A stretch of DNA of 64,000 nucleotides from an uncultured Eubacteriales bacterium (GCA_900314975.1 OMXI01000005.1:1-64000); one strand, 5' to 3'; positions 17,618 to 25,704 are shown, numbered from the stretch's first letter. Numbers and translations: made by a program. The notes: generated by a model from the letters alone, not told the origin.

Positions 17618-18571
17618 TTATTCGGTCACCATACAGTTCATTATCACGTTTATCATCATTTCTTTTTCACCGGGCTGCGACTCGGCTATCATGATAGTGA
17701 GGGCAGCAAGGGTCTGATCTGCGATAGCCTTTTCTGTCTTGGCTTCGTCAAGGAAAAGCGCCCCGTTCCTGTCGAGAAAGTACAGGAACATCGCCGCAGC
17801 GATACGCTTGTTGCCGTCGGAAAAGCTATGGTTTTTGGTGACGAAGTACAGCAGGTTCGCCGCCTTTTCCTCCAGGGAGGGGTATATCTCCACCCCGCCG
17901 AACTCCTGATAGATGTTTGAGATGCTGCCCTTGAAGGAATCGTCCTTCTCATTGCCGAAGAGCTGGCTGTCGGAGGCGAACTTCATCTCGTTGATGAGCT
18001 TTCTGCACTCGTCATATTCAAGCACATAGACCGCCTTGCTGCCTTTCGGCTTCTTCATGGTCTGGTGGTCGTAGTCGTCCAGCAGGTCAAGGGCAGTATT
18101 GTATTTTTCGATGACCGAAAGCACCTGTCCTGCATCGAGCTGGTTTTCTGCACGTTTCATAATGCGTATGACCTCGCCTATCTGTTTCATACGCTTAGTA
18201 TTGACGGCATAGCCGCGCATTATGTAATTTTTCAGCACGCCGTTTGCTCAGCGACGGAATTCCACGCCGCGTTTTGACTTAACACGATAGCCGACGGAGA
18301 TTATTACATCAAGGTTATAATGATCGACCTGATATGTTTTACCGTCTGAGGCAGTTGTTGCAAAATTTGCAACAACTGAATCTCTGTCAAGTTCGCCCTC
18401 AGTAAACACATTTTTGATGTGCCTTGAAATAGTAGATTTATTACGTCCGAAAAGAGTGGTGAGCTGTTCAAGTGAGAGCCATACAGTCTCTCCGTCGGTT
18501 TTTACATCAAGAGTCACTGCACGGTCGTTTGTTTCAAATAGAATGATCTCATTGGGTTTCATAATTATCAC
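17618..18571 (-). pseudogene. RhuM-Fic protein gene split by an in-frame stop
   Basis: Two reading frames form one gene in the same frame. The upstream part (18248-18571, 107 residues) is a RhuM-type N-terminus ending GYRVKSKRGVEFRR. The downstream part (17618-18238) continues with ANGVLKNYIMRGYAVN and carries the Fic motif HSFSDGNKRIAA, the AMP-transfer active site with its His. The break is a TGA codon where this family has Trp (RRWAN), so a single TGG-to-TGA change explains it. The downstream part could restart at a GTG at 18238. The intact product would be a predicted nucleotidyl-transferring toxin or virulence-associated regulator. Sequencing error cannot be excluded. The gene is in the element, near its tRNA boundary. 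Confidence 0.8.
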
Positions 18572-18622
18572 CTTCTGTTTAACCTAATATACCATATTCC
18601 GATTAAGATTTCAAGTGCAGTT

Positions 18623-19084
18623 TCATCTCACCGTTACATAGCAGTGCCTCTTAACCTCCGCCTTATCCACCTCGCAGCGCAGGCGTCCTTGCTCACAAAG
18701 CGGGGCAAGCAGATAGTCCCGGCAGAAGCCCGCGCCGAGGTACATGTACTCAGCGATCTCGGTGATCGTGCGGCGAGTGCGGCAGAAGCGCAGCACCTCT
18801 CTCTGATATGCCGTTATGTTCGGGCGCTCTCTGTATGCATAGACCGCAAGGTATTCAAGCACCCAGTCCTTCGGGAAGATCAGTCTGTTCCCGATCTTCA
18901 GACAGCGGAGCATACCGCTGTTTTTGAGGTTCAGAACCGTCGCTCTGCCGACGCCGAGCATTTTCATTACATCCTTCGTGCCCAACCCGCCGGGGTAGTC
19001 TGCATAGAGCCTGCGCAGCTTTACAAGTGCGCGGAGCTGCACTGTTGTCAGCTTCATATCTCCGTGTAATTCTATGTTTTTCAT
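18623..19084 (-). CDS. Helix-turn-helix DNA-binding protein near the attachment site
   Basis: This protein of about 153 residues carries an excisionase/MerR-like helix-turn-helix: LGTKDVMKMLGVGRATVLNLKNSG followed by RLIFPKDWVLEYL. A second HTH-like segment (RRTITEIAEYMYLGAGFCRDYL) lies toward the C-terminus. The ATG at 19084 is chosen because GAGGAGAAATGAC gives a good Shine-Dalgarno; a longer in-frame start at 19138 lacks one. It is the last gene before the tRNA-Trp attachment fragment, a place where excisionases or element regulators often lie. That role is inference. Confidence 0.7.
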   Translation of the reverse strand: MKNIELHGDMKLTTVQLRALVKLRRLYADYPGGLGTKDVMKMLGVGRATVLNLKNSGMLRCLKIGNRLIFPKDWVLEYLAVYAYRERPNITAYQREVLRFCRTRRTITEIAEYMYLGAGFCRDYLLAPLCEQGRLRCEVDKAEVKRHCYVTVR

Positions 19085-19374
19085 GTCATTTCTCCTCGTA
19101 ATGTAAATGTTGCTGAAGTGTAAAAATGACATCATCAAGAAATGTTGTAGACAAACGGCGTTTAGATTCCTTTTAACATTTTTCTAACACTTGGGGGGCA
19201 TTTTTTCAAAAAACGTGTTTTGGGGTATCATTTTGTTAAAGCGCACAGCTGTGCGCTTTGAAGCCGCTAACGGCTCTGAAACCCCCCGGATTTATGCGGA
19301 TTTACCGCCGTATCAGATGACACAGTACGGCACAGAATGGAACTATCTGAAACGGATTGATTTTTGCTAAGAAT
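19085..19374. other. Non-coding end of the mobile element
   Basis: No gene is visible. The segment holds a perfect 22-base palindrome, a small AGCCG/CGGCT hairpin at 19262-19275, and two similar TTGGGG...CATTTT motifs. Such repeats beside an attachment site may be arm-type sites for integrase or excisionase. Confidence 0.5.
19238..19259. repeat. Perfect 22-base palindrome near the element end
   Basis: AAAGCGCACAG is followed directly by its reverse complement CTGTGCGCTTT. It lies about 115 bases inside the attachment fragment. It has no T-tract, so a protein-binding site is more likely than a terminator. Confidence 0.6.
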
Positions 19375-19421
19375 GGCTCCAAAACCGCGTGCCGAGGGTT
19401 CGAAACCTTCTGCCCCTGCCA
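19375..19421 (+). other. Attachment site: 3' half of tRNA-Trp
   Basis: The segment reads as tRNA from the anticodon loop onward: CTCCAAA loop (anticodon CCA, Trp), ACCGC anticodon stem, variable loop, GAGGG-TTCGAAA-CCTTC T-arm, acceptor TGCCCCT, discriminator G and CCA. The matching 5' half (expected start AGGGGCA) is absent, and the bases upstream do not fold as a D-arm. This is the duplicated end left by site-specific integration into a tRNA-Trp gene. Confidence 0.8.
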
Positions 19422-19453
19422 AATGCCTTTCCGCACAGTCGGAGAGGTATTTT
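19422..19453 (+). terminator. Terminator of the original tRNA-Trp locus
   Basis: ATGCCTTTCCG pairs with CGGAGAGGTAT (two G-U pairs) and is followed by eight T residues. It sits directly after the tRNA-Trp fragment, indicating that this side is native chromosome. Confidence 0.7.
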
Positions 19454-19472
19454 TTTTGCTTTTTGCTTGCAA

Positions 19473-19500
19473 TTGTGAAGCAATTGGTGTATACTATAAT
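19473..19500 (+). promoter_or_regulatory. Candidate promoter for tRNA-Ala
   Basis: TTGTGA and TATAAT are separated by 16 bases, about 115 bases before the tRNA. The intervening leader contains a nested hairpin (TTGGGT 19523-19528 with ACCCAA 19550-19555). Confidence 0.45.
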
Positions 19501-19571
19501 TATAGGAAGTTTAGTTTGATTGTTGGGTTATTGGCTCTTATGAGCTGATACCCAAACAAATCAAGCGAATC

Positions 19572-19603
19572 GGGCTTGTAGTCTCAGCAACTGAGCTACA
19601 CCC
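19572..19603. repeat. Palindrome made of tRNA 5'-end fragments
   Basis: The + strand begins GGGCTTGTAGTCTCAG, almost the first 15 bases of the tRNA-Ala that follows. The minus strand reads GGGTGTAGCTCAGTTG, another tRNA-like 5' end. The two face each other around a short centre, forming a hairpin 12 bases before the intact tRNA. Confidence 0.6.
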
Positions 19604-19615
19604 CTCGTTTCACTC

Positions 19616-19688
19616 GGGCTTGTAGCTCAGTTGGGAGAGCGCTGCGTTCGCAACGCAGAGGTCGGGAGTTCGAACCTCCTCAGGTCCA
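19616..19688 (+). tRNA. tRNA-Ala (anticodon CGC)
   Basis: The sequence folds as a full cloverleaf. Acceptor strands GGGCTTG and CAGGTCC include the G3-U70 wobble that identifies alanine tRNA. The D-arm is GCTC...GAGC, the anticodon stem CTGCG/CGCAG holds loop TTCGCAA (anticodon CGC, reading GCG), and the T-arm is GGGAG-TTCGAAC-CTCCT. The CCA end is not encoded. Confidence 0.9.
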
Positions 19689-19738
19689 TAATGAAAACAC
19701 GCCGCTGGATATTTCCGCGGCGTTTGTTTTATTTATTG

Positions 19739-20422
19739 TTAACGTTTTATCCTTTCATCTTCGTTAAAGGATATTTCTGTGTTAATGCTTTCGATATACA
19801 CGTTAAGGTATGGTTCTACTCTGTATTTTCCGTCTTTAAGCCCGTTTTCAACAAATTCCGCTGTACCCTTGCTTTTGTTGAAGCGATAATTGACATAGTC
19901 ACGCCCCGTTGTTTTTTCAAAAGTCAGTTCAAACTTGTTATTGCCGAGATATTTCCAAGTGCCGTCATAATCTCCCCAATCGGATGTGGAAAATTTCAGT
20001 GTTCCATCATTGTAAAAGTCGATCATCGGTTGGTGTTGAAGCTTTTTCGCAAGCCATCTTCCTTCGATGATTTTAATGCCCTCATCATTTAGCTGCTGAG
20101 AAGTATCTGTTGTTTCTGTCAGGCTTGTTTCAGTTTGCGGAGCTGGGACAGTATGTGACTTTACTTCTTTTTTCGGTCGGGTGAGAATAAAAACAGTAAT
20201 GCCAACGATAACAGCGATGATGAAACACACGGCAATTATGATTATTGTCTTTTTGTTCTTAGGCTTAGGCACAGCTGCACTAATTTCAGAGTTGGGTACT
20301 GAGCTATTGAATTCGGGCTGACTGTTTTGGCTTATTTGGTAAAGCTCGCCGCCGCAAAAGGCGCAATACTTACTATTTGCATTGTTTTCTTTTCCGCATC
20401 TTGCACAGATTTTTTTATCCAA
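19739..20422 (-). CDS. Zinc-ribbon membrane protein with a C-terminal beta-rich domain
   Basis: This 227-residue protein starts with a zinc ribbon (CARCGKENNANSKYCAFCGG, two CxxC pairs in residues 5-24). A single membrane helix follows at about residues 57-80 (Ile/Val-rich) and then a Thr/Pro-rich linker. The C-terminal domain of about 110 residues has GRWLAKK, DGTLKFSTSDWGDYDGTWKYLGN and similar beta-strand patterns of the lipocalin-like or DUF5640-like type, which would lie outside the cell. The ligand is unknown. It is divergent from an XRE repressor gene with a shared operator region. Confidence 0.65.
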   Translation of the reverse strand: MDKKICARCGKENNANSKYCAFCGGELYQISQNSQPEFNSSVPNSEISAAVPKPKNKKTIIIIAVCFIIAVIVGITVFILTRPKKEVKSHTVPAPQTETSLTETTDTSQQLNDEGIKIIEGRWLAKKLQHQPMIDFYNDGTLKFSTSDWGDYDGTWKYLGNNKFELTFEKTTGRDYVNYRFNKSKGTAEFVENGLKDGKYRVEPYLNVYIESINTEISFNEDERIKR

Positions 20423-20455
20423 ATTAAATACCTCCCAATACTGTGGTCAAATAAT

Positions 20456-20484
20456 AGTATACCATAGTATTTTGTCCGTGTCAA
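20456..20484 (-). promoter_or_regulatory. Promoter of the zinc-ribbon gene
   Basis: On the minus strand, TTGACA (20484-20479) and TATACT (20461-20456) are 17 bases apart. Confidence 0.7.
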
Positions 20485-20517
20485 CTAATGTCGTACAATA
20501 GTATTGTAATAGTTGAC
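20472..20517 (+). promoter_or_regulatory. Promoter and nested operator of the XRE gene
   Basis: TTGTCC (20472-20477) and TACAAT (20494-20499) are 16 bases apart. The -10 lies inside a palindrome TACAATA-G-TATTGTA (20494-20508), itself enclosed by GTCAACTA and TAGTTGAC (20480-20487, 20510-20517). This suits autoregulation by the XRE protein and joint control of both divergent genes. Confidence 0.55.
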
Positions 20518-20531
20518 GGGAGGAATGTGAT

Positions 20532-20819
20532 TTGTTTAGTGATAGAATTAAGGAACTAAGGGTTTCGCTTGGGATAAACCAAGTAGAATTTGGTAAAATG
20601 ATAACTGTTTCAAAGCAGTGCGTCAGCAATTGGGAGAACGGAAATATTCAGCCATCTATTGATTTGCTCGTCAGGATAGCAGAGACATTTTCAGTGAGCA
20701 CAGATTATCTTCTTGGGTTAAATGACAAACCGACCATCAATGTTGATGGTCTGACTGAAATGCAGATACTGCATATCAGAAACATCATAGATGACCTTAG
20801 GCAAAAAAATAATGCCTAA
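20532..20819 (+). CDS. XRE-family HTH transcriptional regulator
   Basis: This 95-residue regulator has a Cro/CI-type helix-turn-helix: RIKELRVSLGINQVEFGKMITVSKQCVSNWENGNIQPSIDLLVRIAETFSV (residues 5-55; quoted only to show the fold's order in short parts QVEFGKM, SKQCVSNWENG and PSIDLL). A short helical tail after LLGLND may serve dimerisation. Translation probably begins at a TTG codon at 20532, because GGGAGG ends 8 bases before it and no ATG is suitably placed. The nested palindromes in its promoter are the likely binding sites. Confidence 0.85.
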   Translation: MFSDRIKELRVSLGINQVEFGKMITVSKQCVSNWENGNIQPSIDLLVRIAETFSVSTDYLLGLNDKPTINVDGLTEMQILHIRNIIDDLRQKNNA

Positions 20820-20851
20820 CAGGTTATAATTTTAGGGTGTACATGAACAAA

Positions 20852-20881
20852 AAAACTCCGCATCACTGCGGAGTTTTATTT
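20852..20881. terminator. Bidirectional terminator
   Basis: AACTCCGCA and TGCGGAGTT arms with A-tracts on the left and T-tracts on the right end both the XRE gene and the leftward YbjQ gene. Confidence 0.8.
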
Positions 20882-20889
20882 TGCACAAA

Positions 20890-21201
20890 TTACTTGAGCT
20901 TAACAGCTGTGCCGTAAGCCATGACCTCGGCTGCACTTGCCATTACAGCTGATGTGCTGTATCTGAGGCAAACGATAGCGTCTGCACCCATCTGCTGTGC
21001 GTTGTCGATCATTCTTTGTGTAGCGATGTCACGAGCCTCGTTCATCATTTCAACATAAGCCGTGATCTCACCGCCGACAAGGTTTTTGAACCCGGCACCG
21101 ATATCCTTTCCAAGATGCTTTGACTGAATGGTCGAGCCTTTTGCTATGCCGATGATTTCATAGCTTTTGCCGGGAATGTTCTCTGTGGTCGTTAAAAGCA
21201 T
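20890..21201 (-). CDS. YbjQ/UPF0145 family protein
   Basis: This 103-residue protein matches the YbjQ (UPF0145) family, which forms pentameric rings and is sometimes described as a heavy-metal-binding domain. Its physiological function is not established. The family signature is visible as EIIGIAKGSTIQSKHLGKDIGAG, then GGEITAYVEMMNEARDIA and QMGADAIVCLRYSTS. The length is normal for the family. GGGAGG lies just upstream of the start. It is separated from the next leftward gene by 57 bases including a small hairpin (CCCCCATT/AATGGGGG type, around 21228-21252). Confidence 0.85.
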   Translation of the reverse strand: MLLTTTENIPGKSYEIIGIAKGSTIQSKHLGKDIGAGFKNLVGGEITAYVEMMNEARDIATQRMIDNAQQMGADAIVCLRYSTSAVMASAAEVMAYGTAVKLK

Positions 21202-21258
21202 AAATAATACCTCCCTGTTAAAGAAATTCCCCCATTGGAAAGTGGGGGAATTTTATGC

Positions 21259-22653
21259 TTAGTTAAGATATGTTTCGTAATCAGCGTTCTCCTTGAGGAT
21301 CTCTGCGATAGAGTTCTCAAGCTCCTGATTAGCGGCTCTGCTTCTTACGGTAGCGTCAAGCAGCTGGGTTTCGTTTATCTGATACTCCGAGAGCTTTGAG
21401 CCGAGGTCTGTGAGCTTTGCGTTTATCTCGCTGAGCTGGATATTGAGCTGCGAGATCTCGCCCTCGCACTGCTCGATATTTGTTCTTACCGATGCAAGCT
21501 CTGCCTCGTCGTGAGCAAGCTCGTTGGCAGTTCTGTCCTTTTCGGCATTCAGGCTGTCAAGCTTTGCGTTGTTCTCGTCGATCTGCTGTTTAGCAAACAT
21601 CTTCATTTTTTCCATTGGGGTCATTTCTGCGTCACTCTCTTTCAATTCAAATGATATCTGCTCCTCCTGCGTTTGCACGGGAGTTTCTACGCTGTCAACG
21701 GAGTCCATATCAAATTGAACATCGTCGATAGCTTCTATCGCTTCATTGGAAGCTGCTGCAAGCGGCTCGTCAAACACGAGGTTGTCCGTTGAAAGCGAAG
21801 GCATTTCATCGCCGATACCGTCCTCAAACTTGATATCGGGGATATATTCTCCGTTTTCATCGGTAGTTGGCTTTTCGGTAATAAATTCGTCAATATTGAA
21901 TGTATCCTCCGCAGCGGGCTGCTCGGTATAATCCTGCGAATAATCCTGTGAGTAGCTTTGCTCGTCATAGGCAGGCTCTGTTGTTTCGGCAGCTGCGGCG
22001 GAGTCATCATACGGCACTGCATACGGGTCTGCAACTGCGTCAGGTCCGTACGGGTCGTAGCCTGTATACTCCTGCTGCTGTTCCTGGTCGGCTGACTTTT
22101 CTTCAGCAAGCTTTGACAGGTTATTATCACGCTTTATCTTGTCGGTCATAAACGGATTGAAATCTTCCTCTGCAGGCTGCGGTGGTGCAGGCTGAACTGC
22201 GGGCTTTGGCTCGACAGTCATCTGGTCCATAGCGGATTTAACAGCCCTGACATCGTTTACAGTGCAGTTGAAGAACTCGGCAATTTTCTTATCGGAATCG
22301 CCGCGCTTTATCATCTTTGCGATAGACTCTGTATGCTTGTCGATAAAACCGTTCTCGTCATAATTCAGATTTATTGTAGTTGCAGGTGCAGCTTCTGCTG
22401 CGGCGTGGTTCTCATTCTTTTTCTTCTTTTTGAATGGATTGCTTATCTTGCTCATAACTCCGCCGCTCTGCTCGCTCAGCGGTGCAACACCTGTGGGTTG
22501 CTGATAGCTTTCGTAATCGGGCATATACTTTTCAAGCAGCGCTCTTGCAGCGCCCTTGTTCAGCTGCATATGTGCCGAGATATCGTCGATGCTGTGCCCT
22601 TCCTTGTACAATCTTACAACCTGTTCAGAAGTGGATTCCTGTTTCTTTGCCAT
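21259..22653 (-). CDS. Large acidic coiled-coil protein with N-terminal HTH-like repeats
   Basis: I do not recognise a named family for this protein of about 464 residues. The N-terminus (SEQVVRLYKEGHSIDDISAHMQLNKGAARALLEKY) and a second segment (IAKMIKRGDSDKKIAEFFNCTVNDVRAVKSAM) look like two related helix-turn-helix-type units. The middle is acidic, low-complexity and Tyr/Asp/Glu/Ala-rich. The last 120 residues are a clear coiled coil (LDSLNAEKDRTANELAHDEAELASV type). The ATG at 22653 (MAKKQEST) is preferred over 22686 because GAAAGG precedes it. The design suggests a scaffold or chromosome-associated structural protein, which is inference. Confidence 0.6.
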   Translation of the reverse strand: MAKKQESTSEQVVRLYKEGHSIDDISAHMQLNKGAARALLEKYMPDYESYQQPTGVAPLSEQSGGVMSKISNPFKKKKKNENHAAAEAAPATTINLNYDENGFIDKHTESIAKMIKRGDSDKKIAEFFNCTVNDVRAVKSAMDQMTVEPKPAVQPAPPQPAEEDFNPFMTDKIKRDNNLSKLAEEKSADQEQQQEYTGYDPYGPDAVADPYAVPYDDSAAAAETTEPAYDEQSYSQDYSQDYTEQPAAEDTFNIDEFITEKPTTDENGEYIPDIKFEDGIGDEMPSLSTDNLVFDEPLAAASNEAIEAIDDVQFDMDSVDSVETPVQTQEEQISFELKESDAEMTPMEKMKMFAKQQIDENNAKLDSLNAEKDRTANELAHDEAELASVRTNIEQCEGEISQLNIQLSEINAKLTDLGSKLSEYQINETQLLDATVRSRAANQELENSIAEILKENADYETYLN

Positions 22654-22737
22654 TTGGAAATCAAACCTTTCGTATGTAATATGCACCCCATGCCCTGTCT
22701 TAAAACGGGGCTTATATTTAACAGTTAACTAACATAT

Positions 22738-22766
22738 ATTATACCTTAATTCTGCAATTATGTCAA
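22738..22766 (-). promoter_or_regulatory. Promoter of the coiled-coil gene
   Basis: Minus-strand TTGACA (22766-22761) and TATAAT (22743-22738) are 17 bases apart, a perfect sigma-A consensus. Confidence 0.8.
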
Positions 22767-22938
22767 CAAAAAAAGAACAAGAAAAGAATAAACTGATAAC
22801 AAATTTGCCGTGATTTTTTTGTGATTACTGCACAAAACAACTTTTTACAAACAAATAATTGCTGTTGAAAATAACGTTGAAACAGGTATTTTTGCTATCT
22901 GTCAGGCATAGATTGTACCAAAGGAGTTGTATGTAAGT

Positions 22939-23658
22939 ATGAAAAAGATACAAAATGTAGTATGTGTGGCGCTTGTATGTGTATTTGCGCTGGTGTGGTT
23001 TTTTTCAAAGGACATATCTGTGTCTGTGCCTGCATCGTCAAATGTTCAAACAAATATGAACAAAAAGGTCATAGTACTTGACGCGGGACACGGCGGTATC
23101 GACGGCGGCTGCGTATCGGTAAACGGTGTTGCGGAAAAGGGCATCAACCTTTCCATTGTACAGACGTTGCGCGACAGTCTTGACATTCTCGGCTTTGACG
23201 TGGTCTGCACCCGCGAGGATGACCGCTCCATACACGACAGCGGCGTTGAGGGGATTGCCAAGCAAAAGCTGTCTGACATGAAAAACCGTCTTGACATCAT
23301 CAACCGTTACGACGACGCGCTTGTAGTGTCTGTGCATCAGAACCAGTTCGTTGACCCTCGCTACAGCGGTGCGCAGATGTTCTACGCCAAGGAAAATGAT
23401 GACAGCCGCAGACTTGCAGAGTGTATGAAAAAGCAGTTTGTGGCGCTTTTGCAGCCAAGCAACGAGCGCGAGACCAAGCCTGTCGGCAAGGAGATGTACC
23501 TTATACATAATGCCAAAAGTCCTGCGCTTATGGTCGAGTGCGGCTTTTTGTCAAATCCCGACGAGGCAAAGCTGCTTGAAAGCGCAGACTATCAGAAGAA
23601 GGTCGCTTTCACTATTCTTACGGGCACGCAGGAGTATCTGCTGACGATGCCCCACTAG
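22939..23658 (+). CDS. cwlD: N-acetylmuramoyl-L-alanine amidase (CwlD-like)
   Basis: This protein of about 239 residues is an Amidase_3 family cell-wall hydrolase. It has an N-terminal signal-anchor (VVCVALVCVFALVWFF, residues 5-20). The zinc site is formed by VLDAGHGGIDGG (His), the Glu in VAEKGINL, and SVHQNQF (second His); the catalytic Glu is in MVECGFLSNPDEA. CwlD removes the peptide from muramic acid as the first step toward muramic-lactam in spore cortex, which fits a genome with sigG, although vegetative amidases share the fold. The ATG at 22939 follows AAGGAG by 12 bases; the TTG at 22927 overlaps too closely with it. Confidence 0.82.
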   Translation: MKKIQNVVCVALVCVFALVWFFSKDISVSVPASSNVQTNMNKKVIVLDAGHGGIDGGCVSVNGVAEKGINLSIVQTLRDSLDILGFDVVCTREDDRSIHDSGVEGIAKQKLSDMKNRLDIINRYDDALVVSVHQNQFVDPRYSGAQMFYAKENDDSRRLAECMKKQFVALLQPSNERETKPVGKEMYLIHNAKSPALMVECGFLSNPDEAKLLESADYQKKVAFTILTGTQEYLLTMPH

Positions 23659-23678
23659 AAGTTAGATGTTTAGAAGCA

Positions 23679-23746
23679 AGAGGCAAGAAGCATAGTTACA
23701 ATACTTTTTGTTTCTTGCCTCTGAAAAGCGAAGCGCTCTTGCTTCC
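23679..23746. repeat. Inverted repeat after cwlD
   Basis: Perfect arms AGAGGCAAGAA (23679-23689) and TTCTTGCCTCT (23712-23722) are flanked by further GAAGCAAG and CTTGCTTC arms that can extend or compete with the stem. It may terminate cwlD or be a small dispersed repeat. Confidence 0.5.
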
Positions 23747-23785
23747 GGTGGGCTAAATTCTGTATTGTAAAAGAAAATAAAAAAG

Positions 23786-23813
23786 CAGAACCGCCTGTAC
23801 AGCGGTTCTTGTG
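23786..23813 (-). terminator. Terminator of prfC
   Basis: AGAACCGC and GCGGTTCT arms flank CTGTACA. On the minus strand the hairpin is followed by GCTTTTTTATTTTC. Confidence 0.75.
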
Positions 23814-23816
23814 ATG

Positions 23817-25418
23817 TTACTGTAATTCGCCTCGGTTGAATTCGGAGAGCTGCAAGCCCTCGTTCTTTTCAAGCGCCCAGCGGATATTCCACTCGCTCGT
23901 GAACAAAAGCAGGTAGTTGTCTTTAAAGTCCTTTACAAGTTTTGTGTCGCTGGAAAGCTTGAGCGTTTTGGGGTCAAGGTCTTTGTTGTCTATCCAGCGG
24001 ATATACGAATATGAAAGGCTTTCCTTGAGCAAATCGACATTGTACTCGTTTTTCATTCTGTACTCAAATACTTCAAGCTGAAGCACGCCGACAACGCCGA
24101 CTATCACCTCTTCCATACCCGTATCAGGCTCGTGGAAGATCTGTATCGCGCCCTCCTGTGCTATCTGCGTTGCGCCCTTGACGAACTGCTTTCTTTTGAG
24201 GGTATCCTTTTGGCGAACGCGCATAAAATGCTCGGGGGCAAAGGTCGGTATCGGCTCGAACTCGAACTTTTTCTTGGGGTCGCATATCGTGTCGCCGATA
24301 GAGAAGATACCCGGGTCGAAAACGCCGATAATGTCGCCTGCGTATGCCTCGTCGATTATCTCGCGCTCCTGCGCCATTATCTGCTGCGGCTGCGACAGGC
24401 GCATCTTCTTGTTGCCTTGAACGTGCAGAACATCCATTTCCTTGTCAAACTTACCGGAGCATACGCGCAGGAAGGTTATCCTGTCGCGGTGCGCCTTGTT
24501 CATGTTTGCCTGGATTTTGAACACGAATGCCGAGAATGTCGGGTCGAACGGGTCAACGATGCCCTCTGATGACATTCTCGGTGTAGGCGAGGTGGTCATT
24601 TGCAGGAAGTTTTCAAGGAACGGCTCTACGCCGAAGTTTGTGAGTGCCGAGCCGAAGAACACGGGCGAAAGCTCACCTCTGCGCACTGCATCAATGTCAA
24701 ATTCGTAGCTTGCGCCGTCGAGCAGCTCGATGTCGTCAGAAAGTGTCTCGTGCAGCCACGGGGTTATCAGCTCGTCAAGCGACGGGTCAGAAAGGTCGAC
24801 CTCGGTAGCGGCGACCTGATGCTTTCCGCCGTTTTCCTCAAAGGAAATGATGTGTCGCTTGTCTCTGTCATAAACGCCTTTGAATTCCTTTCCGCAGCCG
24901 ATAGGCCAGTTGACAGGGTAGGTCTTGATGCCAAGCTCGTTTTCTATCTGGTCAACGAGGTCAAACGGGTTGCGCGCCTCTCTGTCCATTTTGTTGATGA
25001 ACGTAAATATCGGGATATGGCGCATAACGCACACCTTGAACAGCTTTCGTGTCTGCGCCTCAACGCCCTTTGATGCGTCTATTACCATTACCGCGGAGTC
25101 TGCTGCCATAAGCGTGCGGTAGGTGTCCTCGGAAAAGTCCTGGTGTCCGGGGGTATCAAGAATGTTTATGCAGAAGTCCTTGTACTGAAACTGCATTACC
25201 GACGAGGTTACCGAGATACCTCTCTGCTTTTCTATCTCCATCCAGTCCGAAACTGCGTGGCGCGAGTTCTTTTTGCCCTTTACAGCGCCTGCCTGCGCTA
25301 TCGCACCACCGTACAGCAGGAACTTTTCGGTAAGTGTTGTTTTACCTGCGTCAGGGTGAGAGATTATGGCGAAGGTGCGCCGTCTTTTGATTTCTTCTTC
25401 CAGAGTTTTCAAGCTCAT
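23817..25418 (-). CDS. prfC: Peptide chain release factor 3 (RF3)
   Basis: This 533-residue translational GTPase recycles RF1/RF2 from the terminating ribosome. G-domain motifs are intact: G1 SHPDAGKTTLTE near residue 20, G2 within RGISVTSS, G3 DTPGHQDF near 93 and G4 INKMDRE near 147. The length and the C-terminal FEYRMKNEYNVDL region are typical of PrfC rather than EF-G. The annotated ATG at 25418 lies only one base after GGAGG; the TTG two codons later (25412) has a 7-base spacing and may be the true start. It is transcribed alone, from its own promoter. Confidence 0.95.
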   Translation of the reverse strand: MSLKTLEEEIKRRRTFAIISHPDAGKTTLTEKFLLYGGAIAQAGAVKGKKNSRHAVSDWMEIEKQRGISVTSSVMQFQYKDFCINILDTPGHQDFSEDTYRTLMAADSAVMVIDASKGVEAQTRKLFKVCVMRHIPIFTFINKMDREARNPFDLVDQIENELGIKTYPVNWPIGCGKEFKGVYDRDKRHIISFEENGGKHQVAATEVDLSDPSLDELITPWLHETLSDDIELLDGASYEFDIDAVRRGELSPVFFGSALTNFGVEPFLENFLQMTTSPTPRMSSEGIVDPFDPTFSAFVFKIQANMNKAHRDRITFLRVCSGKFDKEMDVLHVQGNKKMRLSQPQQIMAQEREIIDEAYAGDIIGVFDPGIFSIGDTICDPKKKFEFEPIPTFAPEHFMRVRQKDTLKRKQFVKGATQIAQEGAIQIFHEPDTGMEEVIVGVVGVLQLEVFEYRMKNEYNVDLLKESLSYSYIRWIDNKDLDPKTLKLSSDTKLVKDFKDNYLLLFTSEWNIRWALEKNEGLQLSEFNRGELQ

Positions 25419-25454
25419 TCCTCCATGATTGGTTTCAATTCAGCATACCCAAAT

Positions 25455-25483
25455 ATTATACCATATTTCCGCGCCGTTTGCAA
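25455..25483 (-). promoter_or_regulatory. Promoter of prfC
   Basis: Minus-strand TTGCAA (25483-25478) and TATAAT (25460-25455) are spaced 17 bases. Confidence 0.75.
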
Positions 25484-25608
25484 TACTGATAAAAAAGTTT
25501 AATTTTTATGCCGAGAATTTTCACTCTTGATTTTTGTGAAATCAAACAAATATTGATGTCGAATCATATTGAATATGTCTAAAAAACAGCGGTGATGTAT
25601 CAATTGTA

Positions 25609-25637
25609 TTGAAAAATGCGCGGGAATGTGGTACAAT
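25609..25637 (+). promoter_or_regulatory. Promoter of the repeat membrane protein gene
   Basis: TTGAAA (25609-25614) and TACAAT (25632-25637) are spaced 17 bases and lie 67 bases before the start codon. Confidence 0.65.
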
Positions 25638-25704
25638 TAACATATATATATCGGGCAGTGCGCACAGGCGGCTGGCTGACATGAAATTATGGAGGACAAT
25701 TATA

